From: Craterilacuibacter sinensis
GTDB lineage: Bacteria > Pseudomonadota > Gammaproteobacteria > Burkholderiales > Chromobacteriaceae
Assembly (NCBI RefSeq): GCF_009831765.1
Contig: NZ_WSSB01000004.1
Span: 193,274 to 257,273 of the forward strand
Direction of reading: 5' to 3'
DNA: 64,000 nucleotides
A program made the position numbers and the translations under genes. Of the stretch, positions 1 through 10,788 are shown one piece after another (position 1 is the first letter of the stretch; each line of letters starts with the position of its first letter). Below the pieces are notes generated by a model. The model saw nothing but the letters and a program-made list of their open reading frames with translations. It searched no databases and had not been told where the DNA came from.

Positions 1-546
1 ACCAGCGCCAGCCAGATGGCGGTATTCCCGCTGGCGGAAAACCGCCACGAGGGCGGCATTCTCGATGTATCCATCGTGCCGGCGCGCATTGCTGCCGGCT
101 TGGCGGCATCCGCGCAAACGATGGCGCAGCGTCTGGCTGACGAGCTGGATTACGTTGGCGTGCTGGCCGTCGAATTCTTTGTGCTGGGCGACGACACGCT
201 GGTGGTCAACGAGATCGCGCCGCGTCCGCACAATTCCGGCCACTACACGCTGACCGCCTGTGTCACCGACCAGTTCCAGCAGCAAGTGCGCGCGCTATGC
301 GGCCTGTTGCCGGGTTCGACCGAACTGATGACCCCGGTCGTTATGGTCAACCTGTTGGGCGATGTGTGGGGCGAGGATGGCCGCGCGCCCAAGTGGGATG
401 TGCTGGCCGAGGCGCCGAACGCGCAGCTTTATCTGTACGGCAAGCAAGAAGCGCGCAAGGGCCGCAAGATGGGCCATTTCAACGTGATGGCGGCGACGGC
501 CGACGCGGCGCTGGAGCAGGCCGAGGCGCTGAAAGACACACTCTGA
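1..546 (+). CDS. purK: N5-carboxyaminoimidazole ribonucleotide synthetase (PurK), C-terminal part
   Basis: PurK uses ATP and bicarbonate to carboxylate aminoimidazole ribonucleotide in de novo purine synthesis, in the cytoplasm. The frame is open from base 1, so the N-terminal half lies upstream of the window; 181 codons remain of a family of roughly 370-380. Visible are the ATP-grasp strand GVLAVEFFV, the ATP/metal-binding signature NEIAPRPHNSGHYT (about codons 70-83) and the small C-terminal PurK domain with MVNLLGDVW. It ends 51 bases before purC on the same strand, so the purine genes are clustered. Family assignment is secure; only the 5' end is missing. Confidence 0.95.
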   Translation, partial: TSASQMAVFPLAENRHEGGILDVSIVPARIAAGLAASAQTMAQRLADELDYVGVLAVEFFVLGDDTLVVNEIAPRPHNSGHYTLTACVTDQFQQQVRALCGLLPGSTELMTPVVMVNLLGDVWGEDGRAPKWDVLAEAPNAQLYLYGKQEARKGRKMGHFNVMAATADAALEQAEALKDTL

Positions 547-552
547 TTTATC

Positions 553-579
553 AGGCAAAGCCATAAGGCTTCGCCTTTT
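553..579 (+). terminator. terminator-like hairpin between purK and purC
   Basis: A nested hairpin, outer AGGC/GCCT and inner AAGCC/GGCTT around an ATAA loop, is followed by TTTTC. It lies wholly in the 51-base gap between purK and purC. It could end part of the purK transcript or act as an mRNA processing or attenuation site; which is inference. Confidence 0.5.
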
Positions 580-597
580 CTTTATCTGGAAAAATTC

Positions 598-1476
598 ATG
601 ACCGGCATCACCACCACCCATCTCAATAGCCTGAAAAAAATCTACTCCGGCAAGGTGCGCGACCTGTACGAAATCGACGACAAGCGCATCCTGATGATTG
701 CCACCGACCGCCTGTCGGCGTTCGATGTGATTCTGGATGATCCGATTCCGGCCAAAGGCCAGATCCTGACCGCGATCTCCAACTTCTGGTTCGACAAACT
801 GAAAGACGTGGTGCCCAACCATCTGACCGGCGACAAGCCGGAAGACATGGTGTCGGCCGAGGATTTGCCGCAGGTAGAAGGCCGTGCCGTGGTGGCGAAA
901 AAACTCAAGACCATTCCGATCGAGGCGGTGGTGCGCGGCTATATCGCCGGTGGCGGCTGGAAGGATTACCAGAAGACCGGCGCGGTATGCGGCATTACCC
1001 TGCCGGCCGGGCTGAAAGAGGCGGGCAAGTTGCCAGAGCCCATTTTTACGCCTTCGACCAAGGCGGCTGTGGGCGACCACGACGAGAACATCAGCTTCGA
1101 TCAGTGCGTAGGCCTCATCGGCCAGGAGCTGGCCGAAAAGGTGCGCGACACTGCCATTCTCCTCTACAAAACGGCCGCCGAATATGCGGCGACGCGCGGC
1201 ATCATTATCTGCGACACCAAGTTCGAGTTCGGTCTGGACGAGAACGGTACGCTGGTGCTGATGGACGAGGCGCTGACGCCGGACTCCAGCCGTTTCTGGC
1301 CGGCCGACAGCTACGCCGAAGGCATGAGCCCGCCATCGTTCGACAAGCAGTTTGTGCGCGACTGGCTGGAAGCGTCCGGCTGGGACAAAGTGTCGGCCGC
1401 GCCTGCCGTACCGCTTGAGGTGCGCGAGAAGACCGCAGCCAAGTACCGCGAGGCACTGACACGTCTGGCAGGTTAA
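598..1476 (+). CDS. purC: SAICAR synthetase (PurC)
   Basis: Phosphoribosylaminoimidazole-succinocarboxamide synthase joins CAIR to aspartate with ATP, the step after PurK/PurE. The 292-residue product carries the N-terminal nucleotide-binding signature [12 protein letters not shown] (residues 16-27), the mid-domain [14 protein letters not shown] and the C-terminal signature [12 protein letters not shown]. The length fits the longer SAICAR synthetase subfamily rather than the roughly 237-residue E. coli form. The ATG at 598 starts directly at the conserved N-terminus. It follows purK through a hairpin, and a small CCCC/GGGG hairpin follows the stop. Confidence 0.97.
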   Translation: MTGITTTHLNSLKKIYSGKVRDLYEIDDKRILMIATDRLSAFDVILDDPIPAKGQILTAISNFWFDKLKDVVPNHLTGDKPEDMVSAEDLPQVEGRAVVAKKLKTIPIEAVVRGYIAGGGWKDYQKTGAVCGITLPAGLKEAGKLPEPIFTPSTKAAVGDHDENISFDQCVGLIGQELAEKVRDTAILLYKTAAEYAATRGIIICDTKFEFGLDENGTLVLMDEALTPDSSRFWPADSYAEGMSPPSFDKQFVRDWLEASGWDKVSAAPAVPLEVREKTAAKYREALTRLAG

Positions 1477-1566
1477 GCGCGCTTAAGTCCCCAATGCGGT
1501 CGGGGTTTGGCGGCGCCGGACATTGCTTTATCATGACGGCCTTTGCTTCTCTCCGGGACATGTCAG

Positions 1567-2502
1567 ATGCCGCTGGATCCTGTCGTACTGTTTTTCCTTC
1601 TGGGTTTGGGGGCGGGGCTGGCCCGCTCCGACCTCAAACTGCCTGCCGCGCTCTATGAGTCGCTATCTGTTTTCCTGCTGATTGCCATTGGCCTGAAGGG
1701 CGGGGTGGCGCTGGCCAAGCTGGCTTCTCCTGTGATTGTCCTGCAGGTCGGCGCCGTGGTGGCGCTGGGTGTGGCGCTCACCATCCTGGCGTTTGCCTTG
1801 CTGCGCTTCAAGCTGGCCCGTGCCGATGCGGCGTCGATCGCGGCGCATTACGGCTCGGTCAGCGTGGTGACTTTTGCCGTGGGCACCAGCTTTCTGGCGC
1901 GTCAGGGCATCGCTTACGAGCCGCAGCTGACGCTGTTTCTCGCGGTGATGGAGATGCCGGCGCTGATTGTCGGGGTGATGCTGGCGCGCGTCGGTGGCGG
2001 ACAGCGGGTGGCCTGGGGGCGACTGGCGCATGAGGTGCTGCTGGGCAAGAGTGTGGTCTTGCTTGCCGGTGGCCTGCTTATCGGCTGGATTGCGGGCGAG
2101 AGCGGCATCAAGAGCCTGTCGCCCTTGTATTTCGACCTGTTCAAGCCGGTGTTGTCGCTGTTCTTGCTGGAAATGGGCCTGATTACCGCCAGCCGTCTGG
2201 GCGAGTTGCGCCGTTCGGGTCTGTTTATCGGGGCCTTTGCTCTGCTGGTGCCCTTGCTGTTTTCGCTGCTGGGACTGGGGGTCGCTTCATTGTTGGGGTT
2301 GTCTGCCGGCGGAGCTTTCCTCTTGGCGGTGCTGGCAGCGTCGTCCAGTTATATTGCCGCGCCAGCGGCCATGCGTATCGCGGTGCCCGAGGCCAATCCG
2401 GCACTCTCGCTGGCGGCCAGTCTGGGCCTGACCTTTCCGTTTAACCTGCTCGCCGGCATCCCGCTTTACTGGGCTGTGACGTGCTATTTCTGGGGCGCAT
2501 AA
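1567..2502 (+). CDS. sbtA: SbtA-family sodium-dependent bicarbonate transporter
   Basis: A 311-residue, very hydrophobic protein with about ten predicted membrane spans, matching the SbtA family (high-affinity Na+/HCO3- symport, best known from cyanobacteria). The family hallmark is an N-terminal half starting with VLFFLLGLGAG and LKLPAALYESLSVFLLIAIGLKGG, and a second half with a similar plan (FDLFKPVLSLFLLEMGL, SSSYIAAPAAMRIAVPEANP). A TTG at 1543 would extend it by 8 residues, but the ATG at 1567 begins at the usual family N-terminus. It is followed after one base by an SbtB-like PII gene, the classical partner, which strengthens the call. Transport of bicarbonate is inferred from homology. 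Confidence 0.88.
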   Translation: MPLDPVVLFFLLGLGAGLARSDLKLPAALYESLSVFLLIAIGLKGGVALAKLASPVIVLQVGAVVALGVALTILAFALLRFKLARADAASIAAHYGSVSVVTFAVGTSFLARQGIAYEPQLTLFLAVMEMPALIVGVMLARVGGGQRVAWGRLAHEVLLGKSVVLLAGGLLIGWIAGESGIKSLSPLYFDLFKPVLSLFLLEMGLITASRLGELRRSGLFIGAFALLVPLLFSLLGLGVASLLGLSAGGAFLLAVLAASSSYIAAPAAMRIAVPEANPALSLAASLGLTFPFNLLAGIPLYWAVTCYFWGA

Positions 2503-2503
2503 G

Positions 2504-2806
2504 ATGGATTACCACCCTAAAAAGCTGCTGACCATTGTGTGTGAAGCCGTGCTGGAAGCGCCATTGACGCGAGACATCCAGCGTCTGGGCGCGCAAGGCT
2601 ACACCGTGATCGATGCGCGCGGCGGCGGCCATTATGGCGTGAAGCGGGCGGCATGGAGCTTCGACCGCAATATCCGCGTCGAGGTGATTTGCGATGCGGA
2701 GGTGGCCGATGCCATCGCCACCCATGTCGCCGCATGCTATGCCCCGGATTATGGTCTGGTGTTGTATGTCGGTGACGTCGGCGTGATGCGGCCGGGGCTT
2801 TTCTGA
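2504..2806 (+). CDS. sbtB: SbtB-like PII-superfamily regulatory protein
   Basis: A 100-residue PII-like protein (KKLLTIVCEAVLE at the start, GAQGYTVIDARGGG before the T-loop region, IRVEVICDAEVADAIATHV near the end). Known SbtB proteins are trimers that bind adenine nucleotides and inhibit SbtA. Its start lies one base after the sbtA stop, so translation is probably coupled. It lacks the uridylylation-site context of GlnB/GlnK. No extra C-terminal Cys pair is seen. Role as the SbtA regulator is inferred from the gene pair. Confidence 0.85.
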   Translation: MDYHPKKLLTIVCEAVLEAPLTRDIQRLGAQGYTVIDARGGGHYGVKRAAWSFDRNIRVEVICDAEVADAIATHVAACYAPDYGLVLYVGDVGVMRPGLF

Positions 2807-2988
2807 GGCTATGCCCCACACAAGTTGGCGCTCGCTGTCCGCGATGAGCGACGCTTATGCGCCAGCAGCCCAACCCCGTTTGCCGCGCGGAAGCAGCAAG
2901 CTCAAATATGTTCGCGCAGCGGACACAAAACCCGAAATCAAGTCACAAACTTACAACTGGAACATCACCTTTTCTACGGCGGGCTTAT

Positions 2989-3522
2989 TCAGGCCGGAAT
3001 GATGTGCTCGACGCTGCCATCCAGTGCCATCAGATAGCACTCCACCTCTAGCGCCGGGTGCTGTTTGATAATGCTGTTGCGCAGTGCCATCAGTGTTTCG
3101 GCGTGCACCTCGGTTTCTTTCTCCGGCATCTTGCCGAAATCCTCTCCCTTCACCACCTTGTAGGCGCCGCAGTCGCGGTGATCGAGCAACACGACCTTGT
3201 GCACCTGGTGCAGCTTGATGGCGACACCAAGGTGTTCCCAGAATGCGGTATTCCACGCCGGAAATTTGCCGGTCAGCGCCCCCAGCGAAGCGCCGGCCAG
3301 GATCACATGGTCGTACTTGTCCTTCAGCCCCTTGCCTGCCATAAAGCGCTCGGTATCATCGACCAGACGGTAGTCCATGCACGACAGCAGCAGGGCATCC
3401 GCCTGACCCGATGCGAACGCGGTCCGGGGCAAAAAGCTGCCCAGCATCACGGCGCCGGCACCCAGCGCCGCCAGTTTGATAAAGTCGCGTCGGCTGCTGT
3501 AGCCGGGCTGTGATTGGCACAT
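2989..3522 (-). CDS. Tat-exported beta-carbonic-anhydrase-like protein
   Basis: A 177-residue protein with a clear twin-arginine signal (SRRDFIKLAALGAG, residues 10-23) and a likely cleavage site after AFA (about residue 37), so the mature protein should be periplasmic. It keeps the beta-carbonic anhydrase zinc ligands as SCMDYR (Cys and the Asp-Arg dyad, near residues 47-52) and HRDCG. It lacks the usual RNAGG segment (VILAGASLGAL is found there), so it is a divergent member and activity is not assured. It is convergent with sbtA-sbtB; periplasmic CO2/bicarbonate conversion would feed that transporter. The 182 bases between it and sbtB hold no convincing gene. Confidence 0.65.
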   Translation of the reverse strand: MCQSQPGYSSRRDFIKLAALGAGAVMLGSFLPRTAFASGQADALLLSCMDYRLVDDTERFMAGKGLKDKYDHVILAGASLGALTGKFPAWNTAFWEHLGVAIKLHQVHKVVLLDHRDCGAYKVVKGEDFGKMPEKETEVHAETLMALRNSIIKQHPALEVECYLMALDGSVEHIIPA

Positions 3523-3605
3523 ATAAAGCGTTCCTTGATGTGGTTTTTATCCGGCGTTTAGCGCCAGTGCCATCATATCTTGCCAAGGCTGTTTATGCAT
3601 TTGCG

Positions 3606-3634
3606 TTGACAACTTACTAGGGAGTAAGTATCGT
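3606..3634 (+). promoter_or_regulatory. fadH promoter with palindromic operator in the spacer
   Basis: A perfect -35 TTGACA (3606-3611) is followed after 17 bases by a weaker -10 TATCGT (3629-3634). The spacer holds the palindrome ACTTACT-AGGG-AGTAAGT (3612-3629), placed to block RNA polymerase when bound. The architecture is typical of a TetR-family repressor site; the identity of the regulator is inference. fadH starts 57 bases downstream with the ribosome site GAGGAAG. Confidence 0.65.
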
Positions 3635-3657
3635 CGGCGGCAGGCTTACATCCATAA

Positions 3658-5712
<2,055 letters not shown>

Positions 5713-5726
5713 TTGCTTGATCAAAT

Positions 5727-5766
5727 AAAGCGCCTGCGTCCCGCTCGGGGAGGCCGGCGCTTTTTT
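5727..5766. terminator. bidirectional terminator between fadH and bioA
   Basis: The stem AAAGCGCC (5727-5734) pairs with GGCGCTTT (5756-5763), followed by more Ts on the plus strand. On the minus strand the stem is followed by TTTATTTG. It separates convergent fadH and bioA. Confidence 0.85.
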
Positions 5767-5769
5767 GCG

Positions 5770-7119
5770 TCAGGGCAGCGCGGTTTCCGCTGCGCTGACA
5801 CCGGCGTCGTGTTCCAGCAGTTCCAGCGTTGCCAGCGTCGCATCGCGCAGCAGCGTCATGTCTTCTTCGCTCACCACATACGGCGGCATAAAGTACACGG
5901 TCTTGCCTATCGGACGTAGCAAGCAGCCCAGCTTGAGCATGGCGGCAAAAAAGGCCTGGGCAAAATCGGAGCGCGTGCTATCCACCTCGAAAGCCCAGAT
6001 CATGCCGCAGCGGCGCCAATGGCGTACACGCGGGTGTTGCTGCAAGGGCGCAAGCAGCGCATCAAAGCGCAGCGCCTGTTCGCGGTTGCGTGCCAGCACA
6101 TCGTCCTGTTCGAAAATATCCAGCACCGCCAGCGCCGCGCTGCAGGCCAGCGCATTGCCGGTATAGCTATGTGAATGCAAAAAGCCGCGCGTCACATCGT
6201 CGTGGTAGAAGGCCTGATAGATTTCATCGCTGCTTAACACGCACGACAGCGGCAGGGTGCCGCCGGTGATGCCCTTGGACAGGCAGAGGAAATCGGGGCG
6301 GATGCCGGCCTGTTCGCAGGCGAATAGCGTGCCGGTGCGGCCGAAACCGACGGCAATCTCGTCGGCAATCAGGTGGATCTGGTACTCGTCGCATAGTGCG
6401 CGCGCGCGGGTGAGGTAGGCTGCGTCATACATGGCCATGCCGGCGGCGCCCTGCACCAGCGGCTCGACAATCAGCGCGGCGATTTCACCATGATGTTTGG
6501 TCAGCAGGTTTTCCAGACTGGTAGCGGCGCGCAGCGCGACATCGCGTGCCGATTCGCCAGAGCGTGCGCCGCGTGTATCGGGTGAGGGCACGCGCCAGCC
6601 GTTTTTGACCAAGGGCGCATAGGTGGCGGAAAACAGCGGCACATCGGTGACGGCCAGCGCACCCACGGTTTCGCCGTGATAGCTGTTTTCCAGGCTGACG
6701 AAGCGCTGTTTTTTATCCTGCCCCTGATTCTTCCAGTAATGAAAGCTCATCTTGAGGGCGATCTCGGTGGCGCTGGCGCCATCCGAGGCGTAAAACGCGT
6801 GACCGAGGCCGGTCAGTGCCGACAGGCGTTCGGACAGCTCCACCACCGGGCGGTGGGTAAAGCCGGCCAGCATCACATGGTCGAGTTCGTCCAGCTGGCA
6901 TCTGATGGCGGCCTTGATGCGCGCTTCGTTATGGCCGAACAGATTGACCCACCACGACGACACACCATCGAGATAGCGCTGGCCGTCAAAATCGACAAGA
7001 TAGGCGCCGTCGCCACGGGCAATCGGCACGATGGGCAGGGTTTCGTGGCGCTTCATCTGCGTACACGGATGCCAGACGGCGGCGCGGCTGCGCTGTAGCC
7101 ATTCCTTATTGCGGGTCAT
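5770..7119 (-). CDS. bioA: adenosylmethionine-8-amino-7-oxononanoate aminotransferase (BioA)
   Basis: A PLP enzyme that moves an amino group from S-adenosylmethionine to KAPA to make DAPA in biotin synthesis. The 449-residue product has the class-III aminotransferase features: YLDGVSSWWVNLFGHN near residue 50, SYHGETVGALAVTD, the Asp of LIADEIAVGFGRTG, and LCLSKGITGG with the PLP-binding lysine. The ATG at 7119 fits family N-termini better than an in-frame TTG at 7134. It lies 30 bases downstream of bioD in a tlpA-bioD-bioA run on the minus strand. No bioB, bioC or bioF is in the window. Confidence 0.95.
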   Translation of the reverse strand: MTRNKEWLQRSRAAVWHPCTQMKRHETLPIVPIARGDGAYLVDFDGQRYLDGVSSWWVNLFGHNEARIKAAIRCQLDELDHVMLAGFTHRPVVELSERLSALTGLGHAFYASDGASATEIALKMSFHYWKNQGQDKKQRFVSLENSYHGETVGALAVTDVPLFSATYAPLVKNGWRVPSPDTRGARSGESARDVALRAATSLENLLTKHHGEIAALIVEPLVQGAAGMAMYDAAYLTRARALCDEYQIHLIADEIAVGFGRTGTLFACEQAGIRPDFLCLSKGITGGTLPLSCVLSSDEIYQAFYHDDVTRGFLHSHSYTGNALACSAALAVLDIFEQDDVLARNREQALRFDALLAPLQQHPRVRHWRRCGMIWAFEVDSTRSDFAQAFFAAMLKLGCLLRPIGKTVYFMPPYVVSEEDMTLLRDATLATLELLEHDAGVSAAETALP

Positions 7120-7149
7120 GGTGTGTCTTTGCAAAAAATAGGCAAGGGC

Positions 7150-7776
7150 TCAGCCTTCCCATGGCAATTCGAGCAGTAGTGGTGCCGGCAGGAGTTGCCT
7201 GAGGGTAGCGAGATTTTCGGCGTAGCGTGGCTGGTCCGCCACCACGCGGTTGGCGATCCAGCCGGCCAGCTTGCAGCCTGAAGCCTGGATGGCTTGTGCG
7301 CTTAAGCGTGCATGGTTGATGCAGCCCAGCTTCATGCCCACCACCAGAATCACCGGCAGCGCCAGTGCCTGCGCCAGCTCCTGAATGGAGAGGGTGTCCC
7401 CCAGCGGGGCAAACCAGCCGCCGGCGCCTTCAACCAGTACCACATCGGCGTCTACTGCCAGTTGCCGGTAATGCTGCAGGATGTGCTCAAGCGAGATTTC
7501 GATGCCGGCCTCTGCTGCGGCCAGATGCGGCGAGATGGCCGGCTCGAAGCGGTAGGGCGACATGAGTGCCCGGTCATGCTGGCCGCTGGCCGCGCACAGG
7601 CGCTCGACATCGTCGTTGACCAGCGTGCCGTCAGCCAGGCGCTGGCAGCCCGAGGCGACCGGCTTCATCGCCAGTGCCCGCTGGCCTTGGGCTTGCAGCT
7701 GATGGATCAGTTTGACGGTGCTGTGGGTCTTGCCGCAGTCGGTATCGGTACCGGTAATGAAATAAGCTTGGGCCAT
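7150..7776 (-). CDS. bioD: dethiobiotin synthetase (BioD)
   Basis: ATP-dependent enzyme that inserts CO2 into DAPA to form the ureido ring of dethiobiotin. The 208-residue protein starts with the P-loop FITGTDTDCGKTHSTVKL, followed by MKPVASGC and VLVEGAGGWFAPL, all family signatures. The P-loop has DCGKT where many BioDs have DVGKT, a conservative difference. It is 30 bases upstream of bioA and 27 bases downstream of a thioredoxin-like gene, probably co-transcribed. Its use of CO2 is relevant to the bicarbonate genes nearby. Confidence 0.95.
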   Translation of the reverse strand: MAQAYFITGTDTDCGKTHSTVKLIHQLQAQGQRALAMKPVASGCQRLADGTLVNDDVERLCAASGQHDRALMSPYRFEPAISPHLAAAEAGIEISLEHILQHYRQLAVDADVVLVEGAGGWFAPLGDTLSIQELAQALALPVILVVGMKLGCINHARLSAQAIQASGCKLAGWIANRVVADQPRYAENLATLRQLLPAPLLLELPWEG

Positions 7777-7803
7777 GGGTCTCTTTCGTCGGGGCGTTGG
7801 GCC

Positions 7804-8298
7804 TTACAAATGCGGCTCGACGGCCTGGCGCAGGTTCTGTTCGGTCAGCTTGCCGGTCAGGCGGGCCACGATCTTGCCCTGGCGATCCAGTACGACAGTA
7901 AAGGGCAGGCCGCCGGTTTTATTGCCCAGGCTGCGCATCAGGGTGAGCGTGTCGGCATCGCCCAGCAAGACCGGGTAGCTTATGCGCAAGGAGCGTATAA
8001 AGTTTTGCACTTGCACCGGCTGATCCAGCGCGATACCGACCACTTCGGCTTTGCGTCCGCGCCACTGGCTGCGTAGCGCATCCAGCATCGGCATTTCTTC
8101 GCGGCAGGGACCACACCAGGTTGCCCAGAAATTGACCACCACCACTTTGCCGCGCCACTGCGCCAGATTCTGGCTCTGTCCGGACAGGGTGCTAAAGCGC
8201 GCCTGATCCAGATCGGTGCTGGCTGCCTGCGCCTGCGTGGTGACGGAAAACGACATCAGGATTGCAAGTAGGAATAATCGGGTTTTTTTTGCATTCAT
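7804..8298 (-). CDS. TlpA/ResA-type periplasmic thiol-disulfide oxidoreductase
   Basis: A 164-residue thioredoxin-fold protein with an N-terminal signal sequence (LFLLAILMSFSVTTQAQA) and the redox motif FWATWCGPCREEMP, so it acts in the periplasm or anchored there. The later GGLPFTVVLDRQGKIVARLTG carries the conserved cis-proline loop. The ATG at 8298 is chosen over an upstream in-frame start at 8334 because it begins right at the basic n-region of the signal. Family members reduce apocytochrome c or other envelope thiols; the substrate here is unknown. It appears to lead the tlpA-bioD-bioA transcript. Confidence 0.85.
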   Translation of the reverse strand: MNAKKTRLFLLAILMSFSVTTQAQAASTDLDQARFSTLSGQSQNLAQWRGKVVVVNFWATWCGPCREEMPMLDALRSQWRGRKAEVVGIALDQPVQVQNFIRSLRISYPVLLGDADTLTLMRSLGNKTGGLPFTVVLDRQGKIVARLTGKLTEQNLRQAVEPHL

Positions 8299-8402
8299 AG
8301 TGTATATCTTGCTGTAAGTCTTATCTCTTGCCACCCCAGCTGCGCTGATGGCGGGAATTGTTCCGTGTTAAAATCCGCGATTACGTTTGCTCTGGAGTGA
8401 GC

Positions 8403-9362
8403 ATGGCCATCCTTGTCTGCGGGGCGATCGCCTACGATACCCTGTTTTCGTTCGAAGACCGTTTCGACAGCCAGATCCTGCCCGATCAGTTGCACAAGAT
8501 CTCGACCACCTTTCTCGCGCCCACCATGCGCCGCGAGTTTGGCGGCCCGGCCGGCAATATCGCTTACAGCCTCGCCATGTTGGGCGAGAAGCCTATCCTG
8601 ATGGGCACGGTGGGCGAGGATTTTGCCCCTTACCGCCAGCATCTGAAGAATTTCGGTGTCGACGAACGTTTCGTCAAGGTCATCCGCGGCCAGTATACCC
8701 CGCAGTGCTTTGGCATTGCCGATCGCGACGGCAACCAGTTGATGGCATTCCACCCCGGCGCGATGAACTTCGGCGATACCAACCATATCTCCGACGTGCC
8801 TGATGCAGTCGATATCGCCATTCTGTCGCCTGGCGGTCGTGCCGCCTTCCTGCAGCATTCGCAGGAATTGCACGATGCCGGTATTCCCTTTATTTTCGAT
8901 CCGGGTCAGGAACTGCCGCTGTTGTCGGCCGACGAGATCCGTCAAATCGTCGCTAAGGCCAGCTATGTGGCGATTAACGACTACGAAAGCGAACTGATCC
9001 GCGAGCGTGCCGGGCTGACGCTGGATATGCTGCGCTCGCAAGTCAAGGCGCTGATCGTGACCCGTGGCTCCAAGGGGGCCGAAATCTATGTCGGCGACAC
9101 CGTGCACCTGATTCCGCGCGTGCAGATGGATGCGCCGCCGGTCGACCCGATGGGCTGTGGCGATGCCTTCCGCGCCGGCCTGCTGTACGGCATCAGCCGC
9201 GGTCTGGACTGGAAGGTCACCGGGCGTCTGGCTAATGTGATCGGTGCGATCAAGGTGACGCATAACGGCCCGCAAAACCATTTCTTCGACTGGCAGAGCC
9301 TGGGGGCGCTGTATCGGCGCAATTACAACGAAGACTTGCCGCTGCCAGCTCCCGCCGCTTGA
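8403..9362 (+). CDS. PfkB-family carbohydrate/nucleoside kinase
   Basis: A 319-residue ribokinase-fold kinase. Features: N-terminal MAILVCGAIAYDTLFSF, the glycine-rich substrate segment FGGPAGNIAYSLAMLG (PfkB signature 1 region), and the C-terminal signature DPMGCGDAFRAGLLYG with the catalytic aspartate. The gene sits upstream of gshA and could be an adenosine kinase-like enzyme; the sequence does not settle whether the substrate is a sugar or a nucleoside. The ATG at 8403 has CTGGAGTGAG just upstream, a good ribosome site, and is preferred to a start at 8358. It is divergent from the tlpA-like gene. Confidence 0.85.
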   Translation: MAILVCGAIAYDTLFSFEDRFDSQILPDQLHKISTTFLAPTMRREFGGPAGNIAYSLAMLGEKPILMGTVGEDFAPYRQHLKNFGVDERFVKVIRGQYTPQCFGIADRDGNQLMAFHPGAMNFGDTNHISDVPDAVDIAILSPGGRAAFLQHSQELHDAGIPFIFDPGQELPLLSADEIRQIVAKASYVAINDYESELIRERAGLTLDMLRSQVKALIVTRGSKGAEIYVGDTVHLIPRVQMDAPPVDPMGCGDAFRAGLLYGISRGLDWKVTGRLANVIGAIKVTHNGPQNHFFDWQSLGALYRRNYNEDLPLPAPAA

Positions 9363-9438
9363 GTACCCTTGCTGCTTGAATCTGGGGCGGCTGTCCCCAT
9401 TCTCAGTTAATTACATTTGATTGATTATTGGGGACGCC

Positions 9439-10719
9439 ATGCCCGTACCGCATTTGACTACCGCGCTCAAAGGACCTTTGCTCGAACTCGAAAGCCGCAT
9501 CATCGCGGCCCAGCCGCAGATCGAGCACTGGTTCCGCAGCCAGTGGCAGCATCACGACACGCCGTTTTACGGCTCGGTGGACTTGCGCAACAGCGGCTTC
9601 AAGCTGGCGCCGGTCGATATGAATCTGTTTCCCGGCGGCTTCAATAATCTGAATCCGGAATTCCTGCCGCTGGCCGTGCAGGCCGCACAAAGCGCGGTCG
9701 ACAAAGTCTGCCCGGAAGCGCGCAGCCTGCTGCTGATCCCGGAAAACCATACCCGCAATACCTTTTACCTGCAGAATGTGGCGACGCTGGCGCATATCTT
9801 CGGCCAGGCCGGGCTTAAGGTGCGTCTGGGTAGCCTGAACCCGGAGATCACCGAGCCGACCGAGCTTGTGGCAGCCAACGGCGACAAGCTGCTGCTGGAG
9901 CCTCTCGTGCGCCAGGGTAATCGTCTGCGTCTGGCCGATGGTTTCGATCCGTGCGTGGTATTGCTCAATAATGATCTGTCTGCCGGCATTCCCGCGCTGT
10001 TGCAGAATCTGGAACAGGCCCTGTTGCCGCCTTTGCATGCCGGCTGGGCGGTACGGCGCAAGACCCATCACTTCCGCGCTTATGATCAGGTGTGCCAGGA
10101 TTTTTCCAGGCTTTTGTCCATCGATCCGTGGCTGATCAACCCTTATTTTGCCCAGTGTTCGAATCTGGACTTCCATTCGCGTCAGGGCGAGGAAGAGCTG
10201 GCGCGCACCGTGGACGAGATGCTGGCCAAGATCCGCGTCAAGTATGCCGAATACGGCATCACGCAAGACCCTTTTGTGATCGTCAAGGCCGATGCCGGCA
10301 CCTACGGCATGGGCATCATGTCGGTGAAGAGCGCAGAAGAGGTGGTCGGCCTGAACCGCAAGGCGCGCAACAAGATGTCGGTGGTGAAAGAGGGACTGGA
10401 AGTCTCGGAAGTCATCGTGCAGGAAGGCGTGTACACCTTCGAAAGCATTAACGAGGCGGTGGCCGAGCCGGTAATCTACATGATGGACCGCTATGTGATC
10501 GGCGGCTTTTACCGCGTGCATACCGGGCGTGGCATAGACGAAAACCTCAATGCGCCGGGTATGCACTTTGTGCCCTTGTCGTTCGAGTGTCCATGCCTGC
10601 CGGACAAGGCCGGTGAGCCGGATTGTCCGCCCAACCGTTTCTACGCCTATGGCGTGATTGCCCGTCTGGCTTTGCTTGCGTCCGCGCTGGAGCTGGAAGC
10701 GACCGATCCTGACGCCTGA
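9439..10719 (+). CDS. gshA: glutamate-cysteine ligase, beta-proteobacterial/Thiobacillus type
   Basis: Makes gamma-glutamylcysteine, the first step of glutathione synthesis. The 426-residue sequence is unlike E. coli GshA and matches the alternative family first defined in Acidithiobacillus/Thiobacillus and common in beta-proteobacteria. Landmarks are GSVDLRNSGFKLAPVDMN, the ATP-grasp-like VKADAGTYGMGIMSV and YVIGGFYRVHTGRG. The ATG at 9439 is preferred to a TTG at 9421. The next gene is gshB, 69 bases on, so both glutathione enzymes are adjacent. Confidence 0.92.
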   Translation: MPVPHLTTALKGPLLELESRIIAAQPQIEHWFRSQWQHHDTPFYGSVDLRNSGFKLAPVDMNLFPGGFNNLNPEFLPLAVQAAQSAVDKVCPEARSLLLIPENHTRNTFYLQNVATLAHIFGQAGLKVRLGSLNPEITEPTELVAANGDKLLLEPLVRQGNRLRLADGFDPCVVLLNNDLSAGIPALLQNLEQALLPPLHAGWAVRRKTHHFRAYDQVCQDFSRLLSIDPWLINPYFAQCSNLDFHSRQGEEELARTVDEMLAKIRVKYAEYGITQDPFVIVKADAGTYGMGIMSVKSAEEVVGLNRKARNKMSVVKEGLEVSEVIVQEGVYTFESINEAVAEPVIYMMDRYVIGGFYRVHTGRGIDENLNAPGMHFVPLSFECPCLPDKAGEPDCPPNRFYAYGVIARLALLASALELEATDPDA

Positions 10720-10788
10720 TTCCGGCATTTGCCCGATAGCCGGTGACATGTCGCCGGCTTTTTTCATCCGACTTTGCGGAGCATTGCT

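Noticed and set aside
2811-3051. Three overlapping short frames after sbtB
   Set aside because: No ribosome site, no family likeness, and they overlap each other and the convergent carbonic-anhydrase-like gene.
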